The notes below the pieces were generated by a model. That model saw only the letters and a program-made list of their open reading frames with translations, did no database searches and had not been told where the DNA came from. Shown here piece by piece: positions 44,910-55,471 of a DNA stretch of 64,000 bases. The translations under genes were made by a program, and so were the position numbers. Every line of letters begins with the position of its first letter. Positions within the stretch are counted from its first letter, which is position 1. Source of the DNA: Ww85 sp963745765 (GTDB taxonomy: Bacteria; Desulfobacterota; Desulfobulbia; Desulfobulbales; Desulfocapsaceae); assembly GCA_963745765.1 (NCBI GenBank), contig CAVUYQ010000007.1, positions 1-64,000 of the forward strand, given 5' to 3'.

Positions 44910-46289
44910 CTATTTATTCTCCATAATTTCGAGCAAATTTTCACCCGCCTTGACGATATTGCCGGCGCCAAGCGTCAAAACCAGATCACCCGGTCTGAGC
45001 ATTTCCTTAATTCCGGCGGCAACGTCGCTCACTTCTGCAATATAGGTGGTATCCCGCTGACCATGGCGGCTGATGTCTTCAAGCAGCCGCTCTGCATTCA
45101 CCCCTTCTATGGGCTGTTCGCTGGCCGCATAGATATCGGTCATAACAAGTACATCAGCGGCATGAAAACAGGTGAGAAACTCTTTGTACAAACCCTTTGT
45201 CCGGCTATAGCGGTGAGGCTGAAACAACACGACCAGGCGGTTTTCAGGCCAGGCCTGTTTGATAGCGTCAAGCGTCGCCCTGATCTCTGTCGGATGGTGG
45301 CCATAATCATCAACCACCGTAATACCGGCCACTTCACCCTTGTGCTGCATGCGGCGCTGTACTCCGGCAAAAGATTGCAGTGCGCGGGCAATGACGGGAA
45401 AAGCTATTTCAAGCTCCAATGCGACGCCGATTGCAGCCAGACCGTTATAGACATTATGTATGCCCGGAGGGGCAAGATCAATCCTGCCAAGCACACCATG
45501 CCGGTCTTTTACGACAAAATGGACCCGTCCGCCGGCAAAAGCAATTTCTTCTGCATAGAGATCTGACTGTCTCGTCAGGCCGTAGGTGATCACCCGCTTT
45601 TTGATGTCCGGCAGCATATCGGCAATATGCTGATTATCGAGGCAGATGATAGCCGCCCCGTAAAACGGAATTTTGTCTATAAACTGTCGAAAGGAATCCT
45701 TGACGTGATCGATATCCCGATAGTAATCCAGATGCTCAAGGTCAATATTGGTTACGACCTCGAGTACTGGTGCCAGTTTCAAGAAGGAACCGTCACTCTC
45801 GTCGGCCTCGGCAACCAGGAATTCGCCCTGCCCCAGTTTGGCATTGCCGCCAAGAGAATCAACCCGTCCGCCGACCACAATGGTCGGATCAAGCCCCGCC
45901 TCAGCCATGATCCAGCTTACCATCGATGTGGTCGACGTCTTGCCGTGGCTTCCGGCTATGGCGATACCGTATTTTGCCAGGCGCATCAACTCAGCCAGCA
46001 TCTCTGCACGCATCACCACCGGTATCCCCGACGTCTGCGCAGCTATAACCTCTGGATTATCGCGGGCAATTGCCGAGGAGGTGACAATGACGTCCGCACC
46101 GGCAATCGCCTCTTCCCTGTGCCCGATTGATACCCTGCAGCCGATACTGGCAAGATTGTCGGTAATGGGGGACCGGTTAAGATCTGAACCCGATACCTTG
46201 TAGCCCAGATTGGTCAGAAGCTCGGCAATACCGCTCATACCTATACCGCCGATGCCGACAAAATGTATATGTTTCGATTTGCTATACAT
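44910..46289 (-). CDS. murC: UDP-N-acetylmuramate--L-alanine ligase MurC
   Basis: 459 residues with the N-terminal Rossmann motif IHFVGIGGIGMSGIAELL, P-loop GIAIAGSHGKTSTTSMVSW, ADESDGSFLKLAP, TNIDLEHLDYY and the C-terminal VVDDYGHHPTEIRATL and FQPHRYSRT. It adds L-Ala to UDP-MurNAc in the cytoplasm. It follows murG after a 160-base gap with an inverted repeat. Confidence 0.97.
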   Translation of the reverse strand: MYSKSKHIHFVGIGGIGMSGIAELLTNLGYKVSGSDLNRSPITDNLASIGCRVSIGHREEAIAGADVIVTSSAIARDNPEVIAAQTSGIPVVMRAEMLAELMRLAKYGIAIAGSHGKTSTTSMVSWIMAEAGLDPTIVVGGRVDSLGGNAKLGQGEFLVAEADESDGSFLKLAPVLEVVTNIDLEHLDYYRDIDHVKDSFRQFIDKIPFYGAAIICLDNQHIADMLPDIKKRVITYGLTRQSDLYAEEIAFAGGRVHFVVKDRHGVLGRIDLAPPGIHNVYNGLAAIGVALELEIAFPVIARALQSFAGVQRRMQHKGEVAGITVVDDYGHHPTEIRATLDAIKQAWPENRLVVLFQPHRYSRTKGLYKEFLTCFHAADVLVMTDIYAASEQPIEGVNAERLLEDISRHGQRDTTYIAEVSDVAAGIKEMLRPGDLVLTLGAGNIVKAGENLLEIMENK

Positions 46290-46301
46290 GACATACTCGT
46301 A

Positions 46302-46452
46302 AAAAGTCTATTGCACTCCAAAAGATGGCTAAGTAAAAACACAGATAAACAAGAAGTGGTAGTTTTTCAGGTGCGAAGGCATACAGGTAGTATGCCGAGT
46401 GCCGGAAAAAGTTCCACGACGCAGTAGATCGAAGTTTTTACGACGCCATCAT
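46302..46452. repeat. Inverted-repeat element between murG and murC
   Basis: The 159-base gap in an otherwise overlapping operon has outer inverted tips (actcgtaaaaagtc near 46296-46309 and gaagtttttacgacgcc near 46431-46446) and inner hairpins. Such CGTAAAAA...TTTTTACG elements are non-coding. Only one copy is seen here, so family status is inferred. Confidence 0.45.
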
Positions 46453-47570
46453 ACATGATCAGTTTTTTTAACCAGTGTCAGACAGATATCGACAATCCTG
46501 TCTGCCGCATCCGGCATCGAGAGTTTTCTCATACCACGCGACATCTGCCTGAGCTTATCGGGATTCGTCAGAATTTCTTTCAAGGTGGCCCTGAGCTCCC
46601 GGGCTGTCAAGCCTCGCTCAGCCAGCAGCACGGCACCACCATTTTCCGCATACCAGGAACCGTTTATCTGCTGATGGTTGTCCGCGGCAAACGGGTATGG
46701 TATCAGGATAACCGGCTTGCCGAGAACGGCAAGTTCGGCCAGGGTCGTCGCACCGGCTCGTGATACGACAAGATCCGCCTGCCGGTAGACCTCTGCCATA
46801 TCGTTAAAAAACGCTGCCACCCGTGCATCAAGGCCGGTTTTTCGATAGGCCTGAATTACCATTTTTTCATCATTTTTCCCCGTCTGGTGGATCACTCTCA
46901 CGTTCGGCAAATCTTCACGCCCCGAACTGAGAACCTCAACCATCAAGGTATTAATACCATGCGCACCCTGACTTCCGCCGAGAATCAGTAAGGTCAAGCC
47001 CTCATCTCCACTATCTTCCGACGCCGCAACCTCAAGGATACGCCTGCGTACCGGATTGCCGGTCAACACCGTTTTTCCGGCAGGAAAATAGTTTTCGCTC
47101 TGCGGTAGAGATATGCAGATTTTATCTGCGAGCGGCCCCAGTTTGCGATTGGCCAGTCCCGGAACCGAATTCTGTTCATGAATGAGTGTTGGAATTCTCA
47201 GAAGCCAGGCTGCCGCGACAACAGGGCCTGTCACATAACCACCTACCCCGCAGACAACATGCGGCCGGAATCGGAGAAGATGATAACAGGCCTCGAGAAA
47301 GGAGACGGGCAGTACCGCCAGCGCTTTAATCAATGCCGGTATTTTTTTCCCCTTCACACCATAACTGTGTATGGTCTTGACCGAAAAACCTGACTGCTCA
47401 AGATAAATACGATCAAGTTTTCGCTTTGTGCCGATAAATAATATTCTGCTGCCAGGCGCCCTGCTGCCCAGATTTTCTGCCGTGGCAACGGCTGGAAACA
47501 GGTGCCCGCCGGTTCCGCCACCGGTCAGCAGCAAACGTATCGGTTTCATCTGTTCGGATATTGCGCTCAT
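46449..47570 (-). CDS. murG: Undecaprenyldiphospho-muramoylpentapeptide GlcNAc transferase MurG
   Basis: 373 residues: GGGTGGHLFPAVATAE near the N-terminus, YVTGPVVAAAWLLRIPTLIHEQNSVPGLANR, LLILGGSQGAHGIN, VIHQTGKND and SRAGATTLAELAVLGKPVILIPYP, FAADNHQ. It adds GlcNAc to lipid I on the inner membrane face, giving lipid II. Its ATG overlaps the murD stop (ctATGA), leaving no room for ftsW, which usually lies here. Confidence 0.97.
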   Translation of the reverse strand: MSAISEQMKPIRLLLTGGGTGGHLFPAVATAENLGSRAPGSRILFIGTKRKLDRIYLEQSGFSVKTIHSYGVKGKKIPALIKALAVLPVSFLEACYHLLRFRPHVVCGVGGYVTGPVVAAAWLLRIPTLIHEQNSVPGLANRKLGPLADKICISLPQSENYFPAGKTVLTGNPVRRRILEVAASEDSGDEGLTLLILGGSQGAHGINTLMVEVLSSGREDLPNVRVIHQTGKNDEKMVIQAYRKTGLDARVAAFFNDMAEVYRQADLVVSRAGATTLAELAVLGKPVILIPYPFAADNHQQINGSWYAENGGAVLLAERGLTARELRATLKEILTNPDKLRQMSRGMRKLSMPDAADRIVDICLTLVKKTDHV

Positions 47571-48959
47571 AGGGTCTCTTTATTGTGCAGCAGGTTTCTG
47601 ACCGCATCTGCAAAACACGCTCCACGATGAGCATAGCTGTTGAACATATCGAAACTGGCACAGGCCGGCGACAGAAGTACCGTATCCCCCGCTCTGCGCG
47701 CCTGCAGCAGCAGAGGCAACCGCTTCTTCCATGGTCTGTGCATATTCGGTATAGCTGCAAATCAGCCAGTGCGTCTGATAGTTTTGCACCGGCCTCGCCG
47801 ATGAGGATCAGCTTTTTCACCCGCTTCTGCACTACGTCTCGCAACAGACGATAATCATCACCCTTATCCTTACCTCCGGCGATCAGTATCACCGGGCCGT
47901 CAATCTGGCACAGCGCATTGGCAACGGCGCCGGTATTGGTCGCTTTGGAGTCATTGATATAGGAGACGCCGGCAGCCTGGGCAACAAGCTGCATACGGTG
48001 ATTGCCGACCTGGAAGGTTTTCAGCACATCCTGCTGAATCCGCACATCCTCTTCTGTATCTGAAAAAAAAGGCTGCACCGCAAGCAGGGCAGCAGCACTA
48101 TTCAAGCTCCCGGACAAGGTGGCCAGAGAGCTGCCGGCCAGATCAAAAACCACTTCTCTGTCTTCTTTTGCCAGCACGATCCGGTTATCGAACACAGAGG
48201 CAGCAAAACCCGGGCCCCGCCCGAAGAAGGAATAAGCTGTCTTCGCCAGATGGCCGAAACCGTACACTCAACTGCATCGTTCCCATTCAGCACGGCCAGC
48301 CGTGTCGCCGCCCCGTCTTGAAAAATTCGCATCTTGGCTGCAGCATAGCGTTCAAGTGTACCATGCCTGTCAAGATGATCAGGCGACAGGTTGAGCAGCA
48401 GTGCGACCCGGGGTGCGAAAGCGCCGGACATTTCCAGTTGAAAACTCGAGAGTTCAAGGACGATAACGTCATAACCGGAAGGACTAAGCAGATATTCGCC
48501 GATGGGAGTGCCGATGTTCCCGCCGACAAAGGTTTTTCTCCCGCCAGCCTGTAACAGCTCTCCAACCAGTTCCGTTACCGTGGTTTTCCCGTTCGTGCCG
48601 GTAATGCCAATGACCGGTGCCTGAAATTCGGGGGCGGCAAGCGCCAGCTCGCCAAGAAGTTCAATACCCGATTCCTGCAGCCGTTTCAGTAACCCGGCAT
48701 GCGGGTCCACACCCGGACTGACAACGATTATTTCCGCACGCCCGAGAAACTTCCCGGTATGCCCCCCGCCCTCAAACTCCGCTGAGCACTGTTGTAAAAG
48801 AGACTGTTCCGGCTTGTCAAGGGCAGAGCGCGGCCTCGTATCTGAAACCATGACCCGTGCGCCACAACCGGACAAATAGCGGGCAATAGCCTGCCCTGAC
48901 CGTCCAAACCCGAGAACCGCAACCCGCATACCGGGTTGTATTTTATTGGTTTCATCCAT
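47567..48959 (-). CDS. murD: UDP-N-acetylmuramoylalanine--D-glutamate ligase MurD (three frameshifts in this sequence)
   Basis: The first frame from ATG 48959 has VAVLGFGRSGQAIARYL, GITGTNGKTTVTELVGELL, VGGNIGTPIGEYL and LLLNLSPDHLDRHGTLERY. It slips near 48265; the next frame gives YGFGHLAKTAYSF, YINDSKATNTGAVANAL and ILIAGGKDKGDDYRLL. A second slip near 47755 leads to YTEYAQTMEEAVASA. A third, in a run of five G near 47680, leads to the true end (VLLSPACASFDMF, RGACFADAVRNLL) and TGA 47567-47569. Every catalytic motif survives, and the joined parts give one normal-length MurD. I therefore read sequence errors in an essential gene, although true decay is not excluded. Confidence 0.85.
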
Positions 48960-50038
48960 CAGCGCAGTTTCAGCGTGGCAAGGGCCAGAAAACCAAGAAT
49001 GATTGAAACAATCCAGAATCGCACAACCACTTTCGTTTCATGCCAGCCTTTTTTCTCGAAATGATGATGAAAGGGAGCCATCAGAAAAATCCGTTTCCCT
49101 TTTGTCATCTTGAAATAGCCGACCTGCATGATCACGGACAAGGCCTCCATAACAAAGATACCGCCGACGATAGCCAGCAGGATTTCCTGCTTGATAATAA
49201 TGGCGACGGTACCAAGCGCCCCGCCAAGCGATAATGAACCGATATCACCCATGAAAACCTGGGCCGGATAGGCATTAAACCAAAGAAAACCAAGACACCC
49301 CCCGACCATGGTACCGCAGAATACCGCCAACTCACCGCTTCCCGCCACATAAGAAACCTGCAGATAGTCTGCAATCACAATATTTCCGGCAATATAGGCA
49401 AAGATCACATAGACGGCGGCAGAAACGATAGTCGGCCCCGTGGCCAGCCCGTCCAGCCCGTCGGTGAGGTTCACGGCATTGGATGCCCCGACGATGACAA
49501 CCATGGCAAAAACGACATAGAACCAGCCGAGATCAGGCTGGATGTTCTTCAGAAAAGGCACACTCAGATGCCCGTCAAAACCGGGATAGAAAAAGACAAA
49601 AAGCCCGACAACCAGAGCACCAAGAAATTGCAGGGATAATTTGGCCCGGCCGCTTAATCCGGCACTGTTTTTGCGACTGATTTTCCGGTAATCATCCAGG
49701 GCACCGACCATACCGAAAAAAATGGTAATAAACAGGGTAAGCCAGACAAAGATATTGTCCAGCCGGGCCCAGAGCAGCGATGAAATAGTAATTGCCGAGA
49801 GAATCAGCAGGCCGCCCATGGTCGGCACACCCTTCTTCGCCAGATGTGTTTCGGGACCATCATCCCGCACCACCTGGCCTATCTGCAGCCTGCGCATGGT
49901 TCTGATAAAAAAGGGGCCGAAGACAATAACGATCAGAAAGGCGGTTATCGCGCCACCGATACTCCTGAAGGTGATATATCTGAAAACATTGAAGCCGATG
50001 AAGCTGGCATTGAGCGGGTAAAGTAAATGATAAAGCAT
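48959..50038 (-). CDS. mraY: Phospho-N-acetylmuramoyl-pentapeptide-transferase MraY
   Basis: The 359-residue polytopic protein makes lipid I. Signatures: KKGVPTMGGLLIL, MVGALDDYRK (first Asp pair), NAVNLTDGLDGLATGP, VFMGDIGSLSLGGALG and the loop MAPFHHHFEKKGWHE. About ten membrane segments. The stop overlaps the murD start (TGATG). Confidence 0.97.
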   Translation of the reverse strand: MLYHLLYPLNASFIGFNVFRYITFRSIGGAITAFLIVIVFGPFFIRTMRRLQIGQVVRDDGPETHLAKKGVPTMGGLLILSAITISSLLWARLDNIFVWLTLFITIFFGMVGALDDYRKISRKNSAGLSGRAKLSLQFLGALVVGLFVFFYPGFDGHLSVPFLKNIQPDLGWFYVVFAMVVIVGASNAVNLTDGLDGLATGPTIVSAAVYVIFAYIAGNIVIADYLQVSYVAGSGELAVFCGTMVGGCLGFLWFNAYPAQVFMGDIGSLSLGGALGTVAIIIKQEILLAIVGGIFVMEALSVIMQVGYFKMTKGKRIFLMAPFHHHFEKKGWHETKVVVRFWIVSIILGFLALATLKLR

Positions 50039-50101
50039 GATCTATACTATTGTCTGAAGTGTTATACTCTCTTACGTGTCACACCAGCGCCGTGCTCCCG
50101 G

Positions 50102-53100
50102 TCACTGTTTCGCTATAAGCTGACCGACGACCGTATCCAGGGCGATGCCTCGTGAAGCTTTTACCAGAATCCAATCCCCGGCCTGCAGTCGACCACTATG
50201 CAACAGGTTAACAACCCAGTCAACAGCTCTCTTTTTTTCATCAAACAACACGATCCGCTCCTCGTCCATGCCGCCTTCAAGCGCACCGCGTTTAATATCG
50301 CCGGAAAAAGCTCCGACGATACCCAGGAATTCGATTTTCTGTTCGGCCGCCTGACGACCGATCGCTTCATGCAGTGCGCTGCTTGTTTCGCCGAGTTCCA
50401 GCATGTCACCGATTATCGCTACCCGGTTCTCTGCCGGCAGTGCTGCCAGCGTTTTCAGTGCCGATGCCATTGAAGCGGGATTGGCGTTATAGGTGTCGTT
50501 AAGAACATTCAGGCCTGACGGGGTTACGCAGGTTTGCATGCGGTTGACGGAAGAACGAAACATTGCAAGTCCCCGGACTATGCTGTCAAAATCAATTCCT
50601 GCAGCAAGGGCGATGGCTGCCGCCGCACAACCATTCGCACTATTGTGCAGACCGGGCGCCTGAATGGTCAGCGGCGCGTATTGTTCTCTGACGTGCAGGG
50701 TGAAATGCAGGTAACCGTTCGCATCGGCGGCAATATTTTCCGCCCAGACGTCCGGTTTCAGCGCGAAGCCTTTTGCCGAAACGCTGAATCCGATAGTTTT
50801 TCTATCATGGTGCGGCGGCGCATTTGACCACCAGTTCGTCATCAAGATTCACCACATGGACGGCCTTCTCGCTGGTCTTGGCAAACAACTCCCCCTTGGC
50901 CCGGGCAACGCCCTCAATCGTGCCGAGTCCTTCGAGATGGGCTCCGTGAATGTTGAGAATACAGGCGATATCCGGATCTGCTATCTCGGCCAGGCGAGCA
51001 ATTTCACCGGGCATATTCATGCCCATTTCAAGGACAACGGCGCGATGCACTGCTGAAACCTGCAAAAGGGTCAGGGGAAGGCCAACCAGGTTGTTGAAAT
51101 TCCCCGCCGTTTTAAGCACTCTTCCGGCCGGTCTGTCCGGACGTTCCGGCCAGCGACTGGCAAAAATGGCAGCCGTCATCTCCTTCACCGTCGTTTTGCC
51201 GCAGCTGCCGGTCAAGCCGACGATAAGAGGATTCTGCAACTGCCTTACCGCCTGCCTGCGCCAGCCGGCAAGATCTCCAAGAGCCTTGCGCGTATCCTCT
51301 ACCTGCACACTGCTCACCGCATATTTATTGTCGGAGTAAACGACACAGCCGGCACCGGCAGCGATTGCCTTCCCGATAAAATCATGGCCATCATACGAAT
51401 CCCCCTTCAGGGCCACGAATATATCTCCTCTGTTTATTGTTCTGCTATCGGTGGAAACAGCTGGAAATCGATCTGAATCATTATGGTTATGACTGATGCC
51501 ACCAGTCGCCTGGACAATAGTGGCACTATCCCATAACAAGCTGCTCTGCTGCGCTGCAAGACAGTCATCGAAAAATCGTTTGCCCGTTTTGGTGATCTGA
51601 TAGTTTTCATGTCCCTTGCCGGCGATCAGCACAATATCCTTTACACCCGCTGCCGACACCGCTGCTGCAATCGCTTGAGCCCTGTCACCGATCTCTACAA
51701 CGCCCGATTCACCTGAAGATCGCTTCTTCAGCCAGGCCGGCGTCTGAAAATCGAAATCGCTCCCTTCAATACCTGCCAGTATTTCGTTCCGAATCATGGC
51801 CGGATCTTCACCGCGTGGATTGTCATCCGTGATAATCACCACATCACTCAGTGTCGCTGCGATTCGCCCCATCAGCGGGCGTTTGCCCCGATCTCTGTCA
51901 CCGCCGCAACCGACCACGCAATACAGGGTCCTATGCTCAATCTCTGCAACTGCCTGTAAGACCTTTTCCAGGGCATCCGGTGTGTGGGCATAGTCAACAA
52001 GCACCGTCGGCTGCCCGAGCGGCTTTTCCGGCAAGGCAAGACGCTGCAAACGTCCCGGCGCTGCCTTGGCTCTACTGAGAAGTTCAACGGCACGCAGAGG
52101 ACCAAGACCAAGCGTTTCCAGTGCGGCCAGGCTGACAAGCAGATTATCCAGGTTAAATCGTCCGACCAGCGGCGAGTGAAGGGAAAACTCGTTTCCTGCT
52201 CTGTCACTGATCACCGCGTCCATTCCAGATAATCCGAAGGTTGCTTGTCGACAGCTCAAATCGGCATCATCCGAACCACCGCACTTTATCGTCGGCAGGG
52301 AGAGTGCCTGGCACAGCGACACCACTTTATTGGCCCAGAGCGCTGCATCCGTATCTTCCGGATCAGCGGTCATGACGATGACGGTCGAGTCCTTTTTCAG
52401 GTAGTGCGAAAAAAAGATACTTTTTGCCGCAAAATAGTCATCCATCGTCTTGTGATAATCCAGATGATCCCGGCTCAGGTTGGTAAACAAACCGACAGAG
52501 AAGGACACCGGCCCCAGACGCTGCTGCTGCAAGGCATGTGATGATACTTCCATAACCACATGACTGACACCGCAATCCAGCATTTCCCTCAGAATGGCAT
52601 GAAAACGAATCGGATCGGGGGTCGTAAATGGAGCAGGATAGTGCACGACAGACCCGTTTTTACCGTGATAGCGATAATCGACCGTGCCGATGACGCCGAC
52701 GAGCAATCCGGCTTCAACCAGGGCATGTTCCAGCAGGTAGGAAACAGTTGTCTTGCCGTTCGTTCCGGTAATGCCGACCATCACCATCTTTTCAGCCGGG
52801 TTCGAATAAAACCTGGCAGCGATAACACCGAGTATTTTCTGGGAATCCCTTACCGCAATAACCGGTATAGCCGGCTGCTCCGGTTCCAGGGAAAACGATG
52901 CCCCCTGCTCGACAATAACAGCGGCGGCTCCTGCCCGTATTGCCTCACTGATATAGTAGTGACCATCCGTCACTGTTCCGGAAACGGCACAAAAGAGGCT
53001 GTTCTTCTGGACAGACCGGGAATCTGCTGTAATTGAAGCTATCAGAATTTCGTCAAGAACTATCGAGTTATCTGTTTCATAGTTCAGACCATTAAGCAGT

Positions 53101-53174
53101 TCGCCCAGATGAGAAGCATGCTCCCTATCCTCCTGCCCGACTGTTTTCTGATCCCCGTTCACGATGTATCTCAC
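50102..53174 (-). CDS. MurE-MurF fusion: UDP-MurNAc-tripeptide synthetase plus D-Ala-D-Ala adding enzyme (one frameshift)
   Basis: One continuous frame of 789 residues covers MurE and most of MurF. MurE half: SITADSRSVQKNSLF, GITGTNGKTTVSYLLEHA, FTNLSRDHLDYHKTM, VDYAHTPDALEKVL and ITDDNPRGEDP; the DNPR motif marks meso-diaminopimelate as the third residue. MurF half from about residue 560: VSTDSRTINRGDIFVALKG, GLTGSCGKTTVKEM, NFNNLVGLPLTLL, EMGMNMPGEI. Near 50815 the frame slips. The remainder (APGLHNSANGCAAAAIAL, LNDTYNANPASMASAL, IIGDMLELGE) ends at 50102. The fusion is genuine because both halves share one frame with a short linker. The slip is probably a sequence error. GTG 53174 overlaps the ftsI stop. 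Confidence 0.9.
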
Positions 53175-55075
53175 TGCCTCTCTGTTTTTGGATCCTTTTT
53201 AAAATGTGCGTCAACCTTATCACTTTCAAGAAAAAGGACAATTTTTTTCCCATTGTTGCAGAGGCGTTCCAGCCGCCGGCTGCTGGTCTACCACCCTGCC
53301 CGTGCCTCTGACCTCAACCTCGACACCGCTGCTCTGGAGCAATCGCAGACTTTTTCGCAAGCTCATATCTTTCAGACGCGGCATTTTGATCTCAGCCCTG
53401 GGCTGCACCTTATTCTCCGGCTCCGCCACTATCCCGTCCCGCATCGTTGCTGCTGGGGGAGCCGGAATAGTTTATGTTGCCCGTATTGCCAGGACTCATC
53501 ATGTCTGCGAGGTTCTTCATTACCCGCTGCAATGCCACAATAGGAGAAATGATTTCCATCACATCATTGATCATAATACCATCATCCTTCTGCTCCGTCA
53601 TATAGCCGGGAGTCGACATAACAATCATCAGCACCAGTTCCGGTACTTTTACCGGGACAAGAGCCATGACGACCTGATGATGCTGGAACGAACTCATTCC
53701 TCCGTTCATTCGATAGGAAGTACTCTTCCCCTGCAGAACGGATGAACCAAGAGGCCCGGGTTGCGCCTGGATCCTGAAGAGCTCCCGGGCCTCGACGGAT
53801 ACTCCATCATTCAGGAGCCCTTTTACCACGGCAGGCTTGAGATCTTCCAACACATATTCATTCTGGTTTTTGCGCAGGACAAAACGATCCGCCGCATGCG
53901 GGGTGACACTGATCCCGCCGTTGACAATGCGGGTAACCGTCGTCAGGAGCTGCAGCGGTGTCTGCATCACCGGCACCGTCTCATAGTCTCTTGTTGGCAA
54001 AACTGCCGCGTCATGGGCAACTCTGTCTGACAGGGGTGTCTGGGTAGTGACAAAATCGGGTTTTCCGCGACTGACCCGCCCCGAGTCTATCCCATAACTG
54101 GAGCTGTATCCCAAGCTTTCGCTGTTCCGCGGCAAGGCTCCACGATTTTGACGGATAACCTCGTCCTGACTGACTCTCAAGAAGAGAGACATCTCTTAAA
54201 AAAAATTTAAACGGGTCTGGAAGTGCCAGCGTTTCATCGAATATATCGCTGAATACTTCTGCAGGATAGGTATGAAAATTATTCGGGTCATAGGACGGGA
54301 TCTGGGCATATCCGATCAGGGAACCTGAACCTGCTTCCATTACGAGTGCTCCAACCTTTGTACCGGGCGCTATTCCCGAAAACTTCTTCAGATATCGGTC
54401 GAGTATATGCTGAATTTTCAGATCCAGGGTCAGAATCAGGTGACGGCCGTCAATCCCCGGGCTGCTTTTACCGGCCTTGATAGAATTATTGCTGATCCCC
54501 TTTTCCAGCCGGTGGCTGGTTTCGAGCTTGTTCAGATAATGTTCTACCCCGGACAAGCCGCTCTCCCCTTCAACAAATCCTATCAGGTGAGCGGCTGATT
54601 CCAGCTGCGGGTAATAACGCACATATTCCCTGTGCAGATGAATCCCGGGCAGATCCAGCTCCCGTATCTCCTCTTCCTGCAACTGGTTGATATCTCTTGC
54701 CAGCCAGGTGCGGAGGTTGCCGGCTTCAATTCGATTATAAAGATCGTTTTGGGAAACACCAATTATGCCAGACAGCAGGCCGACAACCCCTGACAGATCC
54801 TCGATTTCCCGGAGATTGGCATATACCGAAACCCGCTCGTACGATACCGCAAGCTCTTTGTAATTCCGGTCGTATATCGTCCCTCTTATATTTTCCTGTA
54901 TGGACGTTGACGTATATTCGGTAAGTCCGAGCAGCAGTCGGGCCTGCTGCCATAATCCGGGCCTTTCCTTAAAGAAATACCAGAAGACAGCAGCAATGAC
55001 ACACAGCAGCAATACAAAGAGTAGCAGTCGCCGTCTTCCGACATTGTGGGTGCGTAGACGGGACTGGTTGCCCAT
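53171..55075 (-). CDS. FtsI/PBP2-like protein with PASTA domain, transpeptidase motifs not found (three frameshifts)
   Basis: Position and architecture match ftsI: a membrane helix (LLLFVLLLCVIAAVFWYFF), the PBP dimerisation domain (NIRGTIYDRNYKELAVSYERVSVYANLRE, YYPQLESAAHLIGFV, GVEHYLNKL) and a transpeptidase-like domain (ALVMEAGSGSLIGYAQIPSYDPN; TPLQLLTTVTRIVNGG; VVMALVPVKVPELVLMIVM). A C-terminal PASTA domain follows (MPRLKDMSLRKSLRLLQSSG). The expected SxxK is replaced by DPFK, the SxN segment seems missing, and KTG is replaced by KST (QGKSTSY). The frame slips at a T8 run near 54196, near 53430 and at an A7 run near 53250. The corrected end (KIVLFLESDKVDAHFKK) stops in the murE start. 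The slips look like sequence errors; the motif loss does not. Confidence 0.75.
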
Positions 55076-55087
55076 TCTCTCTTGTGG

Positions 55088-55456
55088 TTACCTGAGTTGG
55101 AACACCTGTTTCGTCGCAGGAACAAACAGCGCCAGTTTTTCTCCCGCCTTCTCGCGAACCTGCTTCTCAGACATCAGGCTTGCCCGTTCGGCAAGCAGCG
55201 TGATCTCATCGTTTTTCAATTCATGCCGACTTGCTTCGATTGCCTGAATCGAATCGTTTACCCGTGTTACCGCAGAACCCAGCCAGAGGTTGAGGCAGAA
55301 GACAATTGCCAGCGCCACAAAAGTAACCTTTGCAGCTGCCAGCCAGAGCACTTTTCCGCCGGGCAGATCATACGCTCTTCTTCTACGCAAGGATTGTCTG
55401 AAGCCAAGACCAACGGCAGGTTGAGCGAGATATTGCATTGAGTTCGGATAGTTCAT
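55088..55456 (-). CDS. ftsL: Cell division protein FtsL
   Basis: The 122-residue bitopic protein has a basic N-terminus (FRQSLRRRRAYDLPGGKVLW), one membrane helix (AAAKVTFVALAIVFCLNLWLG) and a heptad-rich coiled coil (VNDSIQAIEASRHELKNDEITLLAERASL). It ends in LALFVPATKQVFQLR. Size, topology and position between rsmH and ftsI fit FtsL, which pairs with FtsB and FtsQ at the septum. Confidence 0.87.
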   Translation of the reverse strand: MNYPNSMQYLAQPAVGLGFRQSLRRRRAYDLPGGKVLWLAAAKVTFVALAIVFCLNLWLGSAVTRVNDSIQAIEASRHELKNDEITLLAERASLMSEKQVREKAGEKLALFVPATKQVFQLR

Positions 55457-55471
55457 TTTTCCCTCCTATTG

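Noticed and set aside
47567..47580. Possible ftsW hidden by frameshifts between murD and murG
   Set aside because: The murD stop and murG start overlap, so there is physically no room for about 1.1 kb of ftsW.
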